A DNA stretch of 64,000 nucleotides from Epiperipatus broadwayi (GCA_028023455.1 JAQFVV010012537.1:1-64000), one strand, 5' to 3'; shown: positions 26,541 through 38,082, counted from the stretch's first letter. Notes: generated by a model not told the origin, from the sequence alone. A program made the numbers and translations.

Positions 26541-27642
26541 CACCTCGGTCTCGTTTTACACGATAGATAGGTTCCTCAGAAAACATGCACAAACGAAATC
26601 GTGCAAAAATAGACGTAACTTACATTGAAAAAGGGGGGATGTGGTCTGTGATTTTTCAAAATTCGCATAAAAGCAAAACACCAACGTAAAATTACTTTAA
26701 AATTCGCGCGCAAAAAAATAAGAAAATAAAATATGACTAATAAAAAATTTCAAATTTAAAAAAAATTGATACAAGACAAACTTTTTTTAACTATAATATT
26801 TAATTTTATTCAAAATAATATATTTTTATGCATAATTTACAGTACGATAATTTAAATTTTTTTATACACGTTTTAATTATTACCGCTATTTGCCAAAACA
26901 CACGTTCGTTTGCACTCTCATGTTGTGTTAATGTTCTTCTGTTGACAACGTAATCAGTAATTAATCTTTGAGACGATGATTTTATTAATTGTTTATGAAC
27001 TTAGACTTATGATAATAAAAAGACATTTATTCACAACTTCTGGGAAAAATTTAATTAAAACTAACAACTAAAAGTTAAATTCTTATTTTTGTCTTTAATT
27101 TTCAATTCCATTTAAAAATCAAATTTCACATCAGATTATTTCAAGTCGCCGTAAGTAATTTTTAAATTGTTAATTACAATTAAAAATCAGATTTTAATTT
27201 CTAATTGTCAAATTTAATTGTGCCCACTGCTATTACTGACCTTTTAAAAATAAACTTGTGGGCACTAAATGATTAATAATTGATTACGTTCTTTTTTAAA
27301 AAGCAAAAACAGAATGTGATTTAAAATGCAAAATTAACACACACAATGTTTGAACAAATTTACATTATAATCTTTTAATGTGTGTATACATAAAATGTGG
27401 AAATCGTGATTTTAATTTCATTATTGCATAAAATCTTACTATTTTAAAGCACTGAAAATATTGAAATTACTAAGTTGAAAGTCGAATTTCAATAATGTGC
27501 TATTACTTTTAATATAATGTAACTGCACGAAATTTATTATTTAAAGTAATAGCGCAATATCGGAGTTCGACTTCCGGTGAAACACGAATCACGTAACTTC
27601 AAAATCGTGTTAAATAAGTCCGCGTAAAAAGAGACCCAGGTG
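26541..27642. mobile_element. Pogo/Tigger-like non-autonomous DNA transposon (TIR, TA target site)
   Basis: The left end CACCTCGGTCTCGTTTTACA and the reverse complement of the right end, CACCTGGGTCTCTTTTTACG, form 22-bp terminal inverted repeats with 3 mismatches. Both ends are flanked by TA (26539-26540, 27643-27644). TA duplication and an end resembling ACCTCGNNNTCGTTTTAC fit Tc1/mariner-superfamily pogo/Tigger elements. The roughly 1.1 kb interior is AT-rich with no transposase, so it is a MITE or a deleted copy. Confidence 0.7.
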
Positions 27643-29400
27643 TATAATATTTGCTTGTAAAATTATTTCCTTTTCAAATCAAGTAAATGCTCTTTTTGTC
27701 TCTCTGGGGGTGTAATTGTATTTTAGTAATGCATCCCAATAGCGCTAATTCCTTAAGTCACAAATATATATTATTGGCATAGCTGCAAATATCAAGTTAT
27801 TGTAAAATAATGAATTAAATATATATATATAATACTTATGAGGCTAATGTCGGATAAATAACCTGACATAATTTTTGTTATTAATCTAATAAATCTTAAA
27901 TATATATATCAACTCTCGAACCATTGCTTTCTTTTAGTTAAGTTAATATATTAAGTTATTAATTATGCTCAATTCGACTAGATGATCTCCGTTAAATACA
28001 TAATTAATATGCTAGTCACGAGCCTTCATTGCTCATAAAATATGGTTAGTTGTTAAGTTAGTCTAACATTAAATTTAGCCTACTCTTTTTGTGTCTCCGA
28101 TGAGCGATGCCGGTGATGAGAAGTAAATTAAATTGGTATCATCGGGATTGTTGTTCATAATGTTATAGATCTGGGAAATAGGCAAATAGGGCAGAGTTCA
28201 TGAGTGTTCCTGACCTGTGTATCTTGCGCACGATTGGACTCGAGGTACTTTTGCCTAGATGCTAGATCTTGTTACGTGAACATACAAATCCGACGGGCAC
28301 AGTATAATATAAATTTTACAATATCTTCATCAAAGTAAAGTAGACTGAATGGTGGTACAAATGATGAAATTGTGAATAATAAAATAGAATGTATGTTAAA
28401 TCATAATTGACATTGAAAATATCAGAACTACATTAAGAACTATAATTCATTCTATTAGTATTTTCCAGAGTTATCAACTGGAAGTTTGAGTAATCACTAG
28501 ATATACACAAAGCTTCAGATTAATTTGTAGTTACTAGACTTCATCAATTTGGAGCATTACTTTGCAAAAAATAATTTTTGTTTTGTTTCTGATTTTCTTG
28601 TAGATAGAAGGATTTAATGAGTTTCAATTAATAGTATTTTAATCAGTTATTATAATTTATTTCCAATTATTTTTCACTCTGAACTGCACACATTAGGAAG
28701 TAACTGAAGTAAATTACATTTTAATAGGAAGTAGGCAAGAAAGTGACAATACTGCACATGCTCAGTAGAAAAAAGATGGCAGTAATTTCTTTATATTAAG
28801 TAATGGTCACAAATAAGTAATTGGAATTCCATTTAATTTATTGTGTAACGATATTAATGTTATTACAATAATATTGAACAACACAAAGAAAAAAAGTTAT
28901 TGTTGTTGAAAAATTAAGTATTGAAATTAAAACCTGGACTAAGATGACATATATATTTTAATATTTTGTTCTAGCTGCTAAAATACAACAAAAATGGTAA
29001 AAACAATCGTTATTATGCAAAGTAATCCCCCCCCCCTTTTTTTTTTTTAATGACAGAGAATTTCTTAGACCTCAATGCTAACCATTTTCTTTATTTAGAC
29101 ACATAGTATCTTTCTTTTAAATCTCTTTCCAGTCTGTCATTTTAAATTTAATTCAACCTGTTATTTTCTAATTATTACTTACATTAGTTTCTCATTCTAC
29201 ACTGTTTATATATTTGTTATTTATGATCATCATTTTTTTTTCCTCAGATGATTTTATTCATGACATAATTTTAGTATAGCTAATTTTATTTACCTGATAA
29301 ACAAAAATTGCTAATGCATTTATTTTTTAGCCATTTATAAGGTGGTTCAAACTTTAATTAATCTGCCCTTATATTTATTGCTATTTTCAACCACATTTAT
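27643..29400. other. AT-rich DNA with some GC-richer stretch, unassigned
   Basis: 28080-28300 is less AT-rich, but no gene, RNA or repeat was recognised. A C-run/T-run junction lies at 29029-29049. A segment near 28455-28560 vaguely resembles 9490-9560 (AGAGNNATCNACTGGAAG). Confidence 0.4.
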
Positions 29401-29775
29401 ACAAGTTCACTTTGCCTTCTCCCAGTCATATATTTTCTTCTCCACATAATCTAATAAATTTCATCTCATTCATTACATCTCACACGTGGTCTCTTTCTAG
29501 GTCTTTTGCAATCTATTGGGATCTAGTTTAAGAACTCAACTGCCCATCTATTTCCATCTTGTCTAGCTGTATATCCAGCCCAGATTCATTTCAGTTTCTT
29601 AATTCTTTCAATGATATTTGTTTATTCTCTCATCATATATTTAATTTTCAATCTCTTCTTATTAAACCTAACATACATTTTCCTCATATTTCATTGAGTG
29701 GTTTGAAGTCTCTGCATTGTTCTTCTGTTAAATGTCTAAGTCTCAAATCCAAAAGTAAGATCTAGTAAATCATAT
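29401..29775 (-). pseudogene. RTE-like LINE, 3' end fragment
   Basis: Minus-strand reading gives LRHLTEEQC-DFKPL, then GLIRRD, then a degenerate W-x-R-E-Q and RKDLERDH-type C-terminus, in the same order as 63480-63830 of the plus-strand element. 5'-truncated and stop-ridden. The antisense frame at 29559-29765 is not a gene. Confidence 0.75.
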
Positions 29776-30639
29776 CTTTGAAAAACCTTTCTTTTCAAAC
29801 AAACAATATTGATATCTATGAGAAATGATGATGATATGAATTCCAAGTTTTCTCAATTTCATGAGATGCAATTCAGATGCTCAATGTTTGGTAGTACCAG
29901 ATTTATATATATGTACAGAATGGATTACAAAATGAAGCTCAACTTTTATTTCTTTAAAATGTAATATTAATGACTACAAGATGATGCCACTTTATTTTTT
30001 AGATGGATTTATTATTCCTTATATTCATAAAAAAATATCTACTATTCTCATTCTTTGATTATCTAATAACACTTTTTAAAGAAACCCCCCACCCCCGATT
30101 ATTATGTAAATTTGTATGTATAAGGAAATCAGTTTTAAGTCCTAATATAAGAAGAAAATGATAAAAGTAGTATTGATTAGTCGAAATTTTAATACTGTTT
30201 AAGAAACTAATGTCGAAATGAAGACTTGTGTTTATTTCACAATCGTAGCTTCAATTGTGTTGGAAAGTCAATATTACTTTTGATAATTTGGTTAAAGTAT
30301 TGATCTTTTAATGATCATTTGAGGCTATGTCCACATAAATTTATTCAAAGTATATACTTGCTATGTGAAAGATTACTCCTATTAGTGGTGAAATATCTGA
30401 AATTAAAAGTGATGTTAAGAAGGATTATTTTAAATTTTTACGATAATGATCTTTGAAACATTTGTCATCCAGATTCTTGAAGTCATCATCATCAAAACGT
30501 CAAATAGGTTTAATGATAGTGATTTTAATTTGAATCAATTAAAAGCCAAAAAATCCCCAATAATTTCTATCTTTTTGGCTTTTAGATTTGCAATTATCAT
30601 TATCATCATTTTCAATTATTATCAATCCAATGCAGGAAG

Positions 30640-31210
30640 GTTTTCCATGTTCAGTTCATTTTCTCTTACTCATATCTTTTCCTTCTCTATAGATTCTAGT
30701 GAATTTCAAACCTTATCTCAATCATTTTATCTCGCATCTAATATTTTTCTACATCTTTTGCAATCTCTTGGGTTCAAGTGTAAAAACTTCAAATGTTCCC
30801 CTATTATCAGCATTTGAAGCTCCCTTTCTATCTCTTAATTTTTTCTTTGTTTTCCCATTCCTGCATTTAATTTTTGTTCTCTCTTTGTTACACTTAAAAT
30901 ACATCTTTCCATGCTTCATTGTGCAGTCTAAAGTCTCTACATAGCTCTTCTGTCAAGTGTCCAATTCTAAGATCCATATATAAAAACTAGTAAAGCATAT
31001 TTATACATTTTTATTTAAAACATTCCACTCACATTAAATTCTATGCATAATTTCATTTACATCTATAATAACCATCCACACAAAAAAAATTTTAAGTGTT
31101 AAATTATTCTAATCCATGATTATCAATCTTCATATGTGAAAAATCATTGGCCAATAATTTAATTCTGTAGCATTTATTTCTAATCCTACTTTCTTATTTT
31201 CATCTGATAA
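30640..31210 (-). pseudogene. RTE-like LINE, 3' end fragment
   Basis: Minus-strand reading includes ILELDT-QKSYVETLDCTMKH (the LRLGHLTEEQYRDFRPLK block) and EPKRLQKM-KNIRCE. Plus-strand landmarks are shared with 29.4 kb: CATTTCAT/CTTCATTG, TCTTCTGTCAAGTGTC. Dead copy. Confidence 0.65.
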
Positions 31211-32470
31211 TTTTTATAGAAAAAAGAATCATCATTCATCAATACACATAATCATGTTTTCAATTACGAATAATTAGGCAACAGAGATGAAAGTCCGTGG
31301 TGTTTTGTGATTTTAAATCCAGAAGTAAAAATGCCATAAATTTCACCATGTTCATTGTTGTACTTTGGTGAGCAGATTTTATGATTGTTTAGAGTAATCA
31401 CATGATAATAATAACTGGACAGTCAAGAACACAAAGAGTGTTTATTAGGAATTTGCTCTATTTGGTTCCTTTAAGATCTCAAAGCATCTCTTTTCAGTTA
31501 ATAGCAATCTTTTTTTCTGCATTGAGATTAACTATATGCTGTAGATTACACAATTACCTTCTACATCATCTTACAGAATTTTCTTAACATTTAGAGTATA
31601 TCAAATAAATAAATTTATTTAGTAATCAACATTAAAAAAACAGATATCTTATCAGTCAATGTAAAATCTGCAACTTTTTGCTGGTATAATTATTAACTTG
31701 AGAATATGGATTTAAATATTTTGATACTTTTAAAGATACAAAAATGAATTTGGACATAATCTCATATGATAGATTTCAAAGGGTCCATTATGAATTTAAA
31801 GGTTAAAAAACACACTATTTTGTCATAATAGTACAACTTGCAGGTAATTTAGTTGTATATAAAATTTGTATTAAAAAGAAGACTTATGACTTCATTGCTC
31901 GAGAATTTGCGAGAAGTTCGAGCACTAAAATTATGAGTACCAGAATTGATAATTGGATGTCCTTAACCCAAGTTGCCACCTCTACTAACTGCTATATAAA
32001 AGTGAGTTATAAATCTCTATCAGTAAACATAAGAACACTGCAAAAATTTTATTAGAAGTTTCTAATATTCTGAGTATAAAAGTGGTCAATTATCTAAAGA
32101 AGTTATATGTGCTATTGGGCGTAGAGAAATGGATGAAAAGTAATAAACTTTTAAACAACTATTTAATAGTGAAGTTGAGCAGGATCTTCGTATAAGAGCC
32201 ACAATATGGCTGAGAATAAAATATAATGAAGACTTGCAACGAGAATGATTATAAGTTTTCATCAAGAAATATGGACTGCAGAAAAAGCCAAACAGAGTGT
32301 GATTGAATTTGGGCTTTAAAAACTGGCTTCTAGTCATTGCAAAAGTCATCTTATTTCTTTTAGTTACAACTTGCCTCTCATTTATTTTTCTGTAGTCAGA
32401 AAAACTTGATTCTTTACAAAGTATATTATCAAGATATTCTTAATGCATTGATAAAACTATAAAAAAATTA
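31211..32470. other. Unassigned; possible degenerate coding remnant at 31.95-32.35 kb
   Basis: Broken plus-strand words such as FNSEVEQDLRIRATIWLRIK and FIKKYGLQKKPNRV around 32150-32320 look protein-like but match no family I can name. They may be a decayed transposon protein. Confidence 0.25.
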
Positions 32471-32530
32471 AACAAAAACACTTTTATTACTTTTACAATG
32501 TTTATTTTATTAAAATTAATCAATCTGAAA

Positions 32531-32558
32531 GTTTCGATTGACCAACAATTTTCTTCAG
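32531..32558 (-). other. CTGAAGA-hairpin-GAAAC motif, copy 1
   Basis: Minus strand: CTGAAGA, A, stem ATTG / loop TTGGT / stem CAAT, then C and GAAAC. One of five clear copies with compensatory stem changes. Similar to the CUGANGA...GAAA core of hammerhead ribozymes, but with an extra A before the stem. Activity not shown. Confidence 0.5.
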
Positions 32559-32748
32559 AGCTACAAGATATATATAAATACATAAATATATAGACAAAAC
32601 ATTATCATATCTTCTTGTAAATGATCATTTTTTTATATATATCTTACTATATATAAAAAATGAATAATTTACAAGAAGATATGATGATGTTTTGTTTATG
32701 TGATGAACTATTTATGTATTCATGTAATTATATATATATCTTGTAGTT

Positions 32749-32776
32749 CTGAAGAATATTACTGGTTAATCGAAAC
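32749..32776 (+). other. CTGAAGA-hairpin-GAAAC motif, copy 2
   Basis: CTGAAGA, then stem ATTA / loop CTGGT / stem TAAT, then C and GAAAC. Mirror partner of copy 1 in the same foldback, yet with a different, still-pairing closing pair (A-T instead of G-C). Confidence 0.5.
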
Positions 32777-33050
32777 TGCTACATTGATTAATTGTGATAA
32801 AATAAGCATTGTAAAAGTAATACTAAAAGTGGTTTTGTTAAAAAACTTGATTCATTGACAGGTGACTGTGATTTAAGAAAGATCATCCCAGCAATTGGAT
32901 AAAATAGATTGATCAAATAAGTTAAAACTTTTATGTTAAGCATGAAAAAATAAATATTTAACATTTTAAAATGAAATAGTGAACTTTAGTTAAACACGTA
33001 CTAATAGATAATGTAACGTAATTGTAAAGCTTAAAAGAAAATGTGTGAAT

Positions 33051-33170
33051 TAATGCAGTGGAAGGGTGCCAGACTTTGGACCATAAGATTCTTAAATCAA
33101 TTTCAATTCTAGCACTTCCAGTAGCAAATTTTTTATGAACTCCAAGCAATAAAATGATGTGATTATTTAT
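33051..33170 (+). repeat. tRNA-derived SINE
   Basis: Reads AATGCAGTGGAAGGGTGCCA, GACTTTGGACC, ATCAATTTCAATTCTAGCAC, then TTTTATGAACTCCAAGCAAT and AAAATGATG. Same family as 8528 and 35258. It overlaps the downstream part of the minus-strand frame starting at 33383. Confidence 0.65.
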
Positions 33171-33250
33171 ATATAAAAGAATATATATTTGTTTAATAAA
33201 CTTTGTAAATACAAGGATAGTAAAAGATAAAACAGCCTTTTGATAATTAA

Positions 33251-33383
33251 CCTGTAACAGACATTCCAAGCAGTTCCTTATAAAGGAATGGTAAAGAAGG
33301 CAGTTTTCACTAGGTTCTTTAATTAGTGAAGATCTGAGTTGGGTTTCATCTTTTTTTTCTGACTCAGAATTGTTAGATGCCAT
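33251..33383 (-). CDS. Possible first coding exon of an unknown gene
   Basis: A minus-strand frame opens with ATG at 33383, directly after TAG TAA stops. It encodes about 44 residues beginning MASNNSESEKKDETQL, hydrophilic and then cysteine-containing (NCLLYHSFIRNCLECLLQ). It ends at CAG|GTTAAT, an acceptable splice donor. Beyond it the frame runs into AT-rich sequence and an antisense SINE (33051-33170), as an intron would. The protein is not recognised and no partner exon was identified. It could be a chance ORF. Confidence 0.2.
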
Positions 33384-33399
33384 TTACTAAGTAACATTG

Positions 33400-34770
33400 G
33401 ATGGTTATCCACATTAGTGAAAGATCACCTACATGAAAGAAAAATTACAATAAAGGATTTCATTCAGCCTGGATTTGATCCAGGTCATAGGCATATCAAG
33501 TGGATATGCTAATTCTGATTCACAAAACTTTTCAGTTTGTTTTAACAGCAGTTGGGAAGTATGTCTCTCAATATGCAAATTTTACATACCATTCTCTCCT
33601 TTTTATTATCAGTACATTGAAAATCTTATGGTTCAGTTCTGGTTAGCATAAATGCTTTATATTGTTTTTCGCAGGATATACTCAAATTTAATGATAGGAA
33701 TGGGAATTAAACATTCCCACTTTGTAGTAGAATCTCATGTGGTAGTGTCTGGTCATATTTTGATACACCACTGGAACTTAGAAAAAATCAAAGTAGCTGA
33801 GAATTTTTGATAAAATTTGACTTTTTTTTTTAGATAATCAGTCTATAAACTACTCTTCCAATTTTTAGCAACCATATGGTGTTTAGCCATTTCTAGCTGA
33901 AAGTCCCAAATTAAACTCATCTGGTCAGATAAATGGAGATACTAATATGATGCAACTGTTAACACTATCGAGAGAAATATCAGTTACATGGCCAGAGGTA
34001 TATGACTCACCATAACTTTTGATTTTTCAATTACCCATTAATGCTTTTAATTTTTTAAAAATACATTGTTTGAATACTTTCTAATAATAGAACTAAACTC
34101 TTTATATGTAGATTAAACTTCAGGCAACTACTACTATGTTTTTTATTCATCCTGGTTTGTTAAACAATCACAACAGGGCATAAGTTGTTCCAGCTTATTT
34201 CAAGATGGAACGCTAAAATTTGTATATATATACTAAAGCATTGTAGCTCATTCCATTTATTTTCAACTTTTTGTATTAAGAGCAGCAAAGTCCTCTGCTC
34301 ATTCTAGTCCAGAGCCAAAGTATTCAGTATGTCAATGCAATTCAATACTCCTGGTTAATAAAATTGGGACATTTGGATGTGACACTATTATAAAACAATA
34401 TTGATACTGATAAAGTGGATTGTTCATTACATACATATGCATATCTTAACCAAAGTCATGGAAGTTGCAGTAAATATTGAGATGTTAGAATAAGACATAA
34501 TAAAGCAATAACAAATTTATGATAATGACCAAATGTTATTTCTTCTTTGCATGCATTCACTCTATTTCCAATAACGATATAGTGCCTTAATGCAAAGAAC
34601 GAATATAATAGTATGTTTGTGTTTTGATTAATAATAGTTAGAGCCTTGTGATATGATGATGAATATATTGACATGCCAGGCCCATGATTGGTATTCAAAT
34701 TCAGGATAGGCAAATTTAGAACATTTTTAGATCATAAGCACACATGGAATTTATTTTAGTTAGTTAGTTC
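33400..34770. other. AT-rich DNA, mostly unassigned
   Basis: AGCCTGGATTTGATCCAGGT at about 33467 resembles a B box and may mark an eroded SINE. The 85-residue minus frame at 34456-34713 is unrecognised. Confidence 0.35.
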
Positions 34771-34774
34771 ATAG

Positions 34775-34975
34775 TCAACCCATATAGCTATCTGATATTA
34801 GTGAAAAATTGGGTATTTGGCTACTATTAAGTATAGAAAAAAGATTCAAATTTAAGAAGTTAGATAAGATAAGTATTAATGCCAATCCGTTAACCATCTG
34901 ATACTAGTCAGAAAATGGATATTTAGATATTTTAATTAGAGAAAAAAGATTGAAGCTTAATCAGATTAGTGTCAA
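34775..34975. repeat. Tandem pair of SINE-tail units, period about 106 bp
   Basis: TATCTGATATTAGTGAAAAA, TTGGGTATTTGGC recurs as CATCTGATACTAGTCAGAAA, ATGGATATTTAGA. Each is followed by AGAAAAAAGATTNAA. The same tail ends the SINEs at 35636 and 60448. Confidence 0.6.
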
Positions 34976-35257
34976 TAATTTATGATTGGAAAAACAAAGA
35001 ATATGATTATAATCACGATTACAATAAGTCATATTTCTGTGTGTGTTTAGGTTCAGGGTATACTTTTACATGATAGCAGATAGAGCCTTTCAACAATTCT
35101 TCCATACTAGCTGGTTTTCTATTTCTTAATGGCATAAAATAATGTGATGGGCTAATCTTTGTCAACATATGAGCTCATAGAACAGAAATATATTTTAGAC
35201 TCCTCTTTGTTAATTGCTTTTGGGGTACAAGTTTTTAGAGAAATGATAATGCTTTGC

Positions 35258-35385
35258 ATTGGTTTAGTGCAGTGGGAAAGGATCAGGACCTAGAGTCTAA
35301 GATTCTCTGATCGATTCCATTCCTGGCATTTTCAGTTGAATTTCTTATGAACTCTCAAACAATAAAGGCATTTGATTATGAGTGA
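35258..35385 (+). repeat. tRNA-derived SINE
   Basis: TTGGTTTAGTGCAGTGGGAA, GACCTAGAGTCTAAGATTC, GATCGATTCCATTCCTGGCA, TCTTATGAACTCTCAAACAA, TAAAGGCATTTGATTAT. One of the clearer copies of the family. Confidence 0.7.
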
Positions 35386-35465
35386 AAATTACTTTTATAA
35401 ATATAGAATTATCAAAAGAAACTTCAGGCAACTGACAAACATTCCAGAATGGATAACTAAGATAA

Positions 35466-35555
35466 ATTTTGGAGTTCAAGGTCCATGGATTGTGGACCAG
35501 TTTCTTCACTTTCAATCCTTAAACTTTTTACGAACTCTCGAAAAAGTTGTGCTTT
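35466..35555 (+). repeat. tRNA-derived SINE, 5'-truncated
   Basis: GGAGTTCAAGGTCCATGGAT, TGTGGACCAG, then TTTTTACGAACTCTCGAAAA. It lies about 80 bases after the previous copy; the short plus-strand ORF 35372-35587 is made of these repeats. Confidence 0.65.
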
Positions 35556-35635
35556 TAGCAGAAATTGCAAACCCAGTCCTTAAATAACTTGCTATATGAT
35601 AAAGACTTCTCAAATTGTACCCTCTTATCACAATA

Positions 35636-35800
35636 GTCGTATATTCACCTGACAAATCTATGATCTGGGTTTAAATACGAGCTAAATAACTCAACTTTTT
35701 CTTTCAAGTTTTAATCAGGCTTTGGATTTTACTTTCAATTAATGACACCTGATTGGTCAGAAAATGAGTGACTATTTTTAGCTAGAGTATAAAATAAGGA
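35636..35800 (+). repeat. Second tRNA-derived SINE family (ATCTGGGTTTAAAT)
   Basis: TATTCACCTGACAAATCTAT, GATCTGGGTTTAAATACGAG (B-box-like), CTTTTTCTTTCAAGTTTTAA, GACACCTGATTGGTCAGAAA. It shares head and tail with 60448-60615. Confidence 0.55.
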
Positions 35801-36191
35801 TTAAAAATGCTCAAATATATATCATTCAGCAATTGGAAAACGTTTTCTCTTTAATAGTTTTATTTTATTCATACATATGAAGAGCTGTTAGAATGTAATG
35901 TCCTCAAAGGGCACTTAAATTTTGTTTTGTCGTTTTTACTCAATGGTTAAATGGATCGATTACCATCGAATTACTAACAAACAAAAATCCTAAACCTAAT
36001 TAGAGCATGAAAAAAATGTTATTTTACCCATCCTGAATTCATAAAGTATATTATGTATGTGCAAACATTAATTACGTTGTGTGAATGTTAATGAATAATA
36101 TGAAAAACGTCATTAATTTTTTAAGCCCCAAATAGTTTTGATTGCTGAATCTGTACTTTAATCATTGAATTTAAAATGCACACATAAATGA

Positions 36192-36305
36192 CAAAAAACA
36201 AAATGGTTTATTGCTCATGAGTTCTTAAGAGATTCACGCATAGGAAGTGGCAGAGCTGTGATCTATAGACCTTGAACTCGTCTGCCATTGCACCAAACCA
36301 TGCAA
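36192..36305 (-). repeat. tRNA-derived SINE, minus strand
   Basis: Minus-strand reading: TGGTTTGGTGCAATGGCAGA, GAGTTCAAGGTCTATAGATC, then CTTAAGAACTCATGAGCAAT. Family as at 8528. Confidence 0.65.
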
Positions 36306-36584
36306 GTTAATTCCTATATGACACCCAGGATATTAAGGTATGAGAGTTCATTTAATAAAGAATAGTTGATATAAATTCTACAGAATGCAAAGTAATATCA
36401 TCCTACATTTGTAGTAGTTCAAAAGTAAACACTTTAAGTAGAAGGTAATTATGAGGATATAGCAATAGGATTTCTGACATTGTCCCACAATTGTTTCATA
36501 ACATGAAAAAAATAGTATTTTATTATATATTTAAGATTCTAAATGGGCATTTAACATAATAAAACAATTCAAATCAAAACAACA

Positions 36585-36625
36585 CTCTCCATATAGTAGT
36601 GCCATCTTGTGCTAACAAGAGCAAT
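36585..36625. repeat. Fragment of the CAGGCAAAACTCTCC hairpin element
   Basis: Reads ACACTCTCCATATAGTAGTG, CCATCTTGTGCTAACAAGAG, the terminal arm of the hairpin family. Confidence 0.45.
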
Positions 36626-37174
36626 AATTTTAAAACAACAAATTAGTTCAGATTGCAACATTTACTGCACATTTCCATACAAACCAGCTTGCTACATATT
36701 CTGCAGACACGAACGCAAAAAATAAAATTACTATTAGTGTACAATTGATATAATGTGTTTGCAAAATGAGAAATAAACTTACACTATGTGAGCAAAATGC
36801 ATTTTGCAAAAAAGTCACACATATGAAACTATGGAGATGAACACCTATCAATTCATAAAATTCTAGTAAATCAAGATGTAGAAAAATTTTGTGTGTAGGA
36901 TATACTGTTTGCAATTGTTGCAGGTTAATGACTATTTAGTAGAAGCTCCCGAAACCAGAATTAGTTACAACAAATGTTATTGTTAGTATTAGAATAACTT
37001 TCTGGAAAACTTAAGAATTATAGATTTATTATATATTCAATGGAGAATCAGTGCCATTTGTTTGACAAAACATTAAAACATAACCATTGCATTCAGCTCA
37101 CTAGAGTGAGATTTTGTTTACTTTTTTTATAATTCTATATATACGTCTTCTTTTTCAGTAATTTTGCTTATTCA

Positions 37175-37352
37175 AATACAATATATCTTATTAAATAATC
37201 ACAATCTTACACCTTTAAGCAAATAATTTTTATTAATATAACAAGTTTTGACTGTTCCTGGCAGATTGAGATCTGAAGAAGGCTGCCAGGAACAGTCGAA
37301 ACTGTTATTTGTTTAAAGGTGTAAGACTGTGATTATTTAATATGATGTATTG
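37175..37352. repeat. Foldback element, about 178 bp, with central hairpin motif
   Basis: The left arm (37175-37264, ending GACTGTTCCTGGCAG) and right arm (37283-37352, CTGCCAGGAACAGTC...) are reverse complements apart from a roughly 20-base insertion in the left arm. The centre, ATTGAGATCTGAAGAAGG, provides the CTGAAGA of motif copy 3. Confidence 0.8.
37273..37302 (+). other. CTGAAGA-hairpin-GAAAC motif, copy 3
   Basis: CTGAAGA, A, stem GGCTG / loop CCAGGAA / stem CAGTC, GAAAC. In this copy the second stem strand also belongs to the right arm of the surrounding foldback, so two alternative pairings compete. Confidence 0.5.
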
Positions 37353-37944
37353 TTACTTGTTTTAGTTAGTATTTGAATGAGAAATCTTGAGACTTCAGAC
37401 CAATCCCTACAAACTCAAGAGCTTCAGGCATAATGGACTCCTATTATTACAGTAATGTCTGTACCACTGGGTGATCTTTTTCTTAGTCAATTACCTGGCA
37501 ATTAAGAGTAATTTTTCCTTGCTTGTTTATCTTTTAGATAAAAATTCTCAAGATACCATTTGCCATCCAATATAGAATAAAATTAGCTATTTAACTGTGG
37601 ACTAGCAATTCTAAGCCTGCTTAGATGTAAATATTTTTTTAAAATCCAATAAAGTGTCTTTTAAATCATTAGATAGTCTGCAATAAATATTTGCATTTAT
37701 CGTAATCTATTCTTGAGTTATTCACACTCTGGAATTTGTCTTGCTACATTCATTTACAGATTAATAATGATAAGGTTAGGACCACTTCTGATTAAATTCC
37801 AAGATTCACCCAGTCCAGATTTGAATCCCAGGTAATGAGCATGGAAAGTAAATAAGATTATATGTATATAATAATTACAATGCTCAACTATTATAATGTA
37901 GTATAATGTAATTGATAAAGACTCAGTACTTACAATACCTCTTT

Positions 37945-38082
37945 TCCCCCATCCAAGTTTTTTTTTTTAAAGTGTCATGGCATCGGCCGGGACGCGAACC
38001 CGCAACCCGGGCAACTACCTGAAAGTGCAAGGCAGTCGCGCTGACCTCTCGACCACCAATGCAAGACTCCCCCATCCAAGTT
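37945..38082 (-). mobile_element. Young tRNA-derived SINE with 15-bp target-site duplication
   Basis: The body (37960-38067) read on the minus strand begins GTCTTGCATTGGTGGTCGAG. It contains an A box (GTGGTCGAGAGG), a B box (GGGTTCGCGTCCCGG), ATGCCATGACAC and an A-rich tail. A 7-bp tRNA-like acceptor stem GCATTGG/CCGATGC is still formed. The 15-bp sequence TCCCCCATCCAAGTT flanks both sides without mismatch (37945-37959, 38068-38082), as expected for recent LINE-driven insertion. Related older copy at 11953-12055. Its GC content is far above its surroundings. Confidence 0.92.

Larger units (their letters stand above)
32471..32838. repeat. Long foldback element, about 368 bp
   Basis: Two arms of about 180 bases pair nearly throughout around a centre near 32650. 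Outer ends: CACTTTTATTACTTTTACAA and its complement. Each arm carries one CTGAAGA-stem-GAAAC motif (32531-32558 antisense, 32749-32776 sense). The downstream part of each arm, ending in GCATTGTAAAAGTAATA, matches the unit at 51342-51410. Confidence 0.85.

Noticed and set aside
30446-30944. Plus-strand ORFs of 123 and 81 residues
   Set aside because: Antisense to an RTE fragment, low complexity.
34456-34713. 85-residue minus-strand ORF
   Set aside because: No domain, no splice or start context of note.
37960-38067. Functional tRNA gene
   Set aside because: The A-rich tail, target duplication, altered anticodon loop and imperfect T stem show a SINE.
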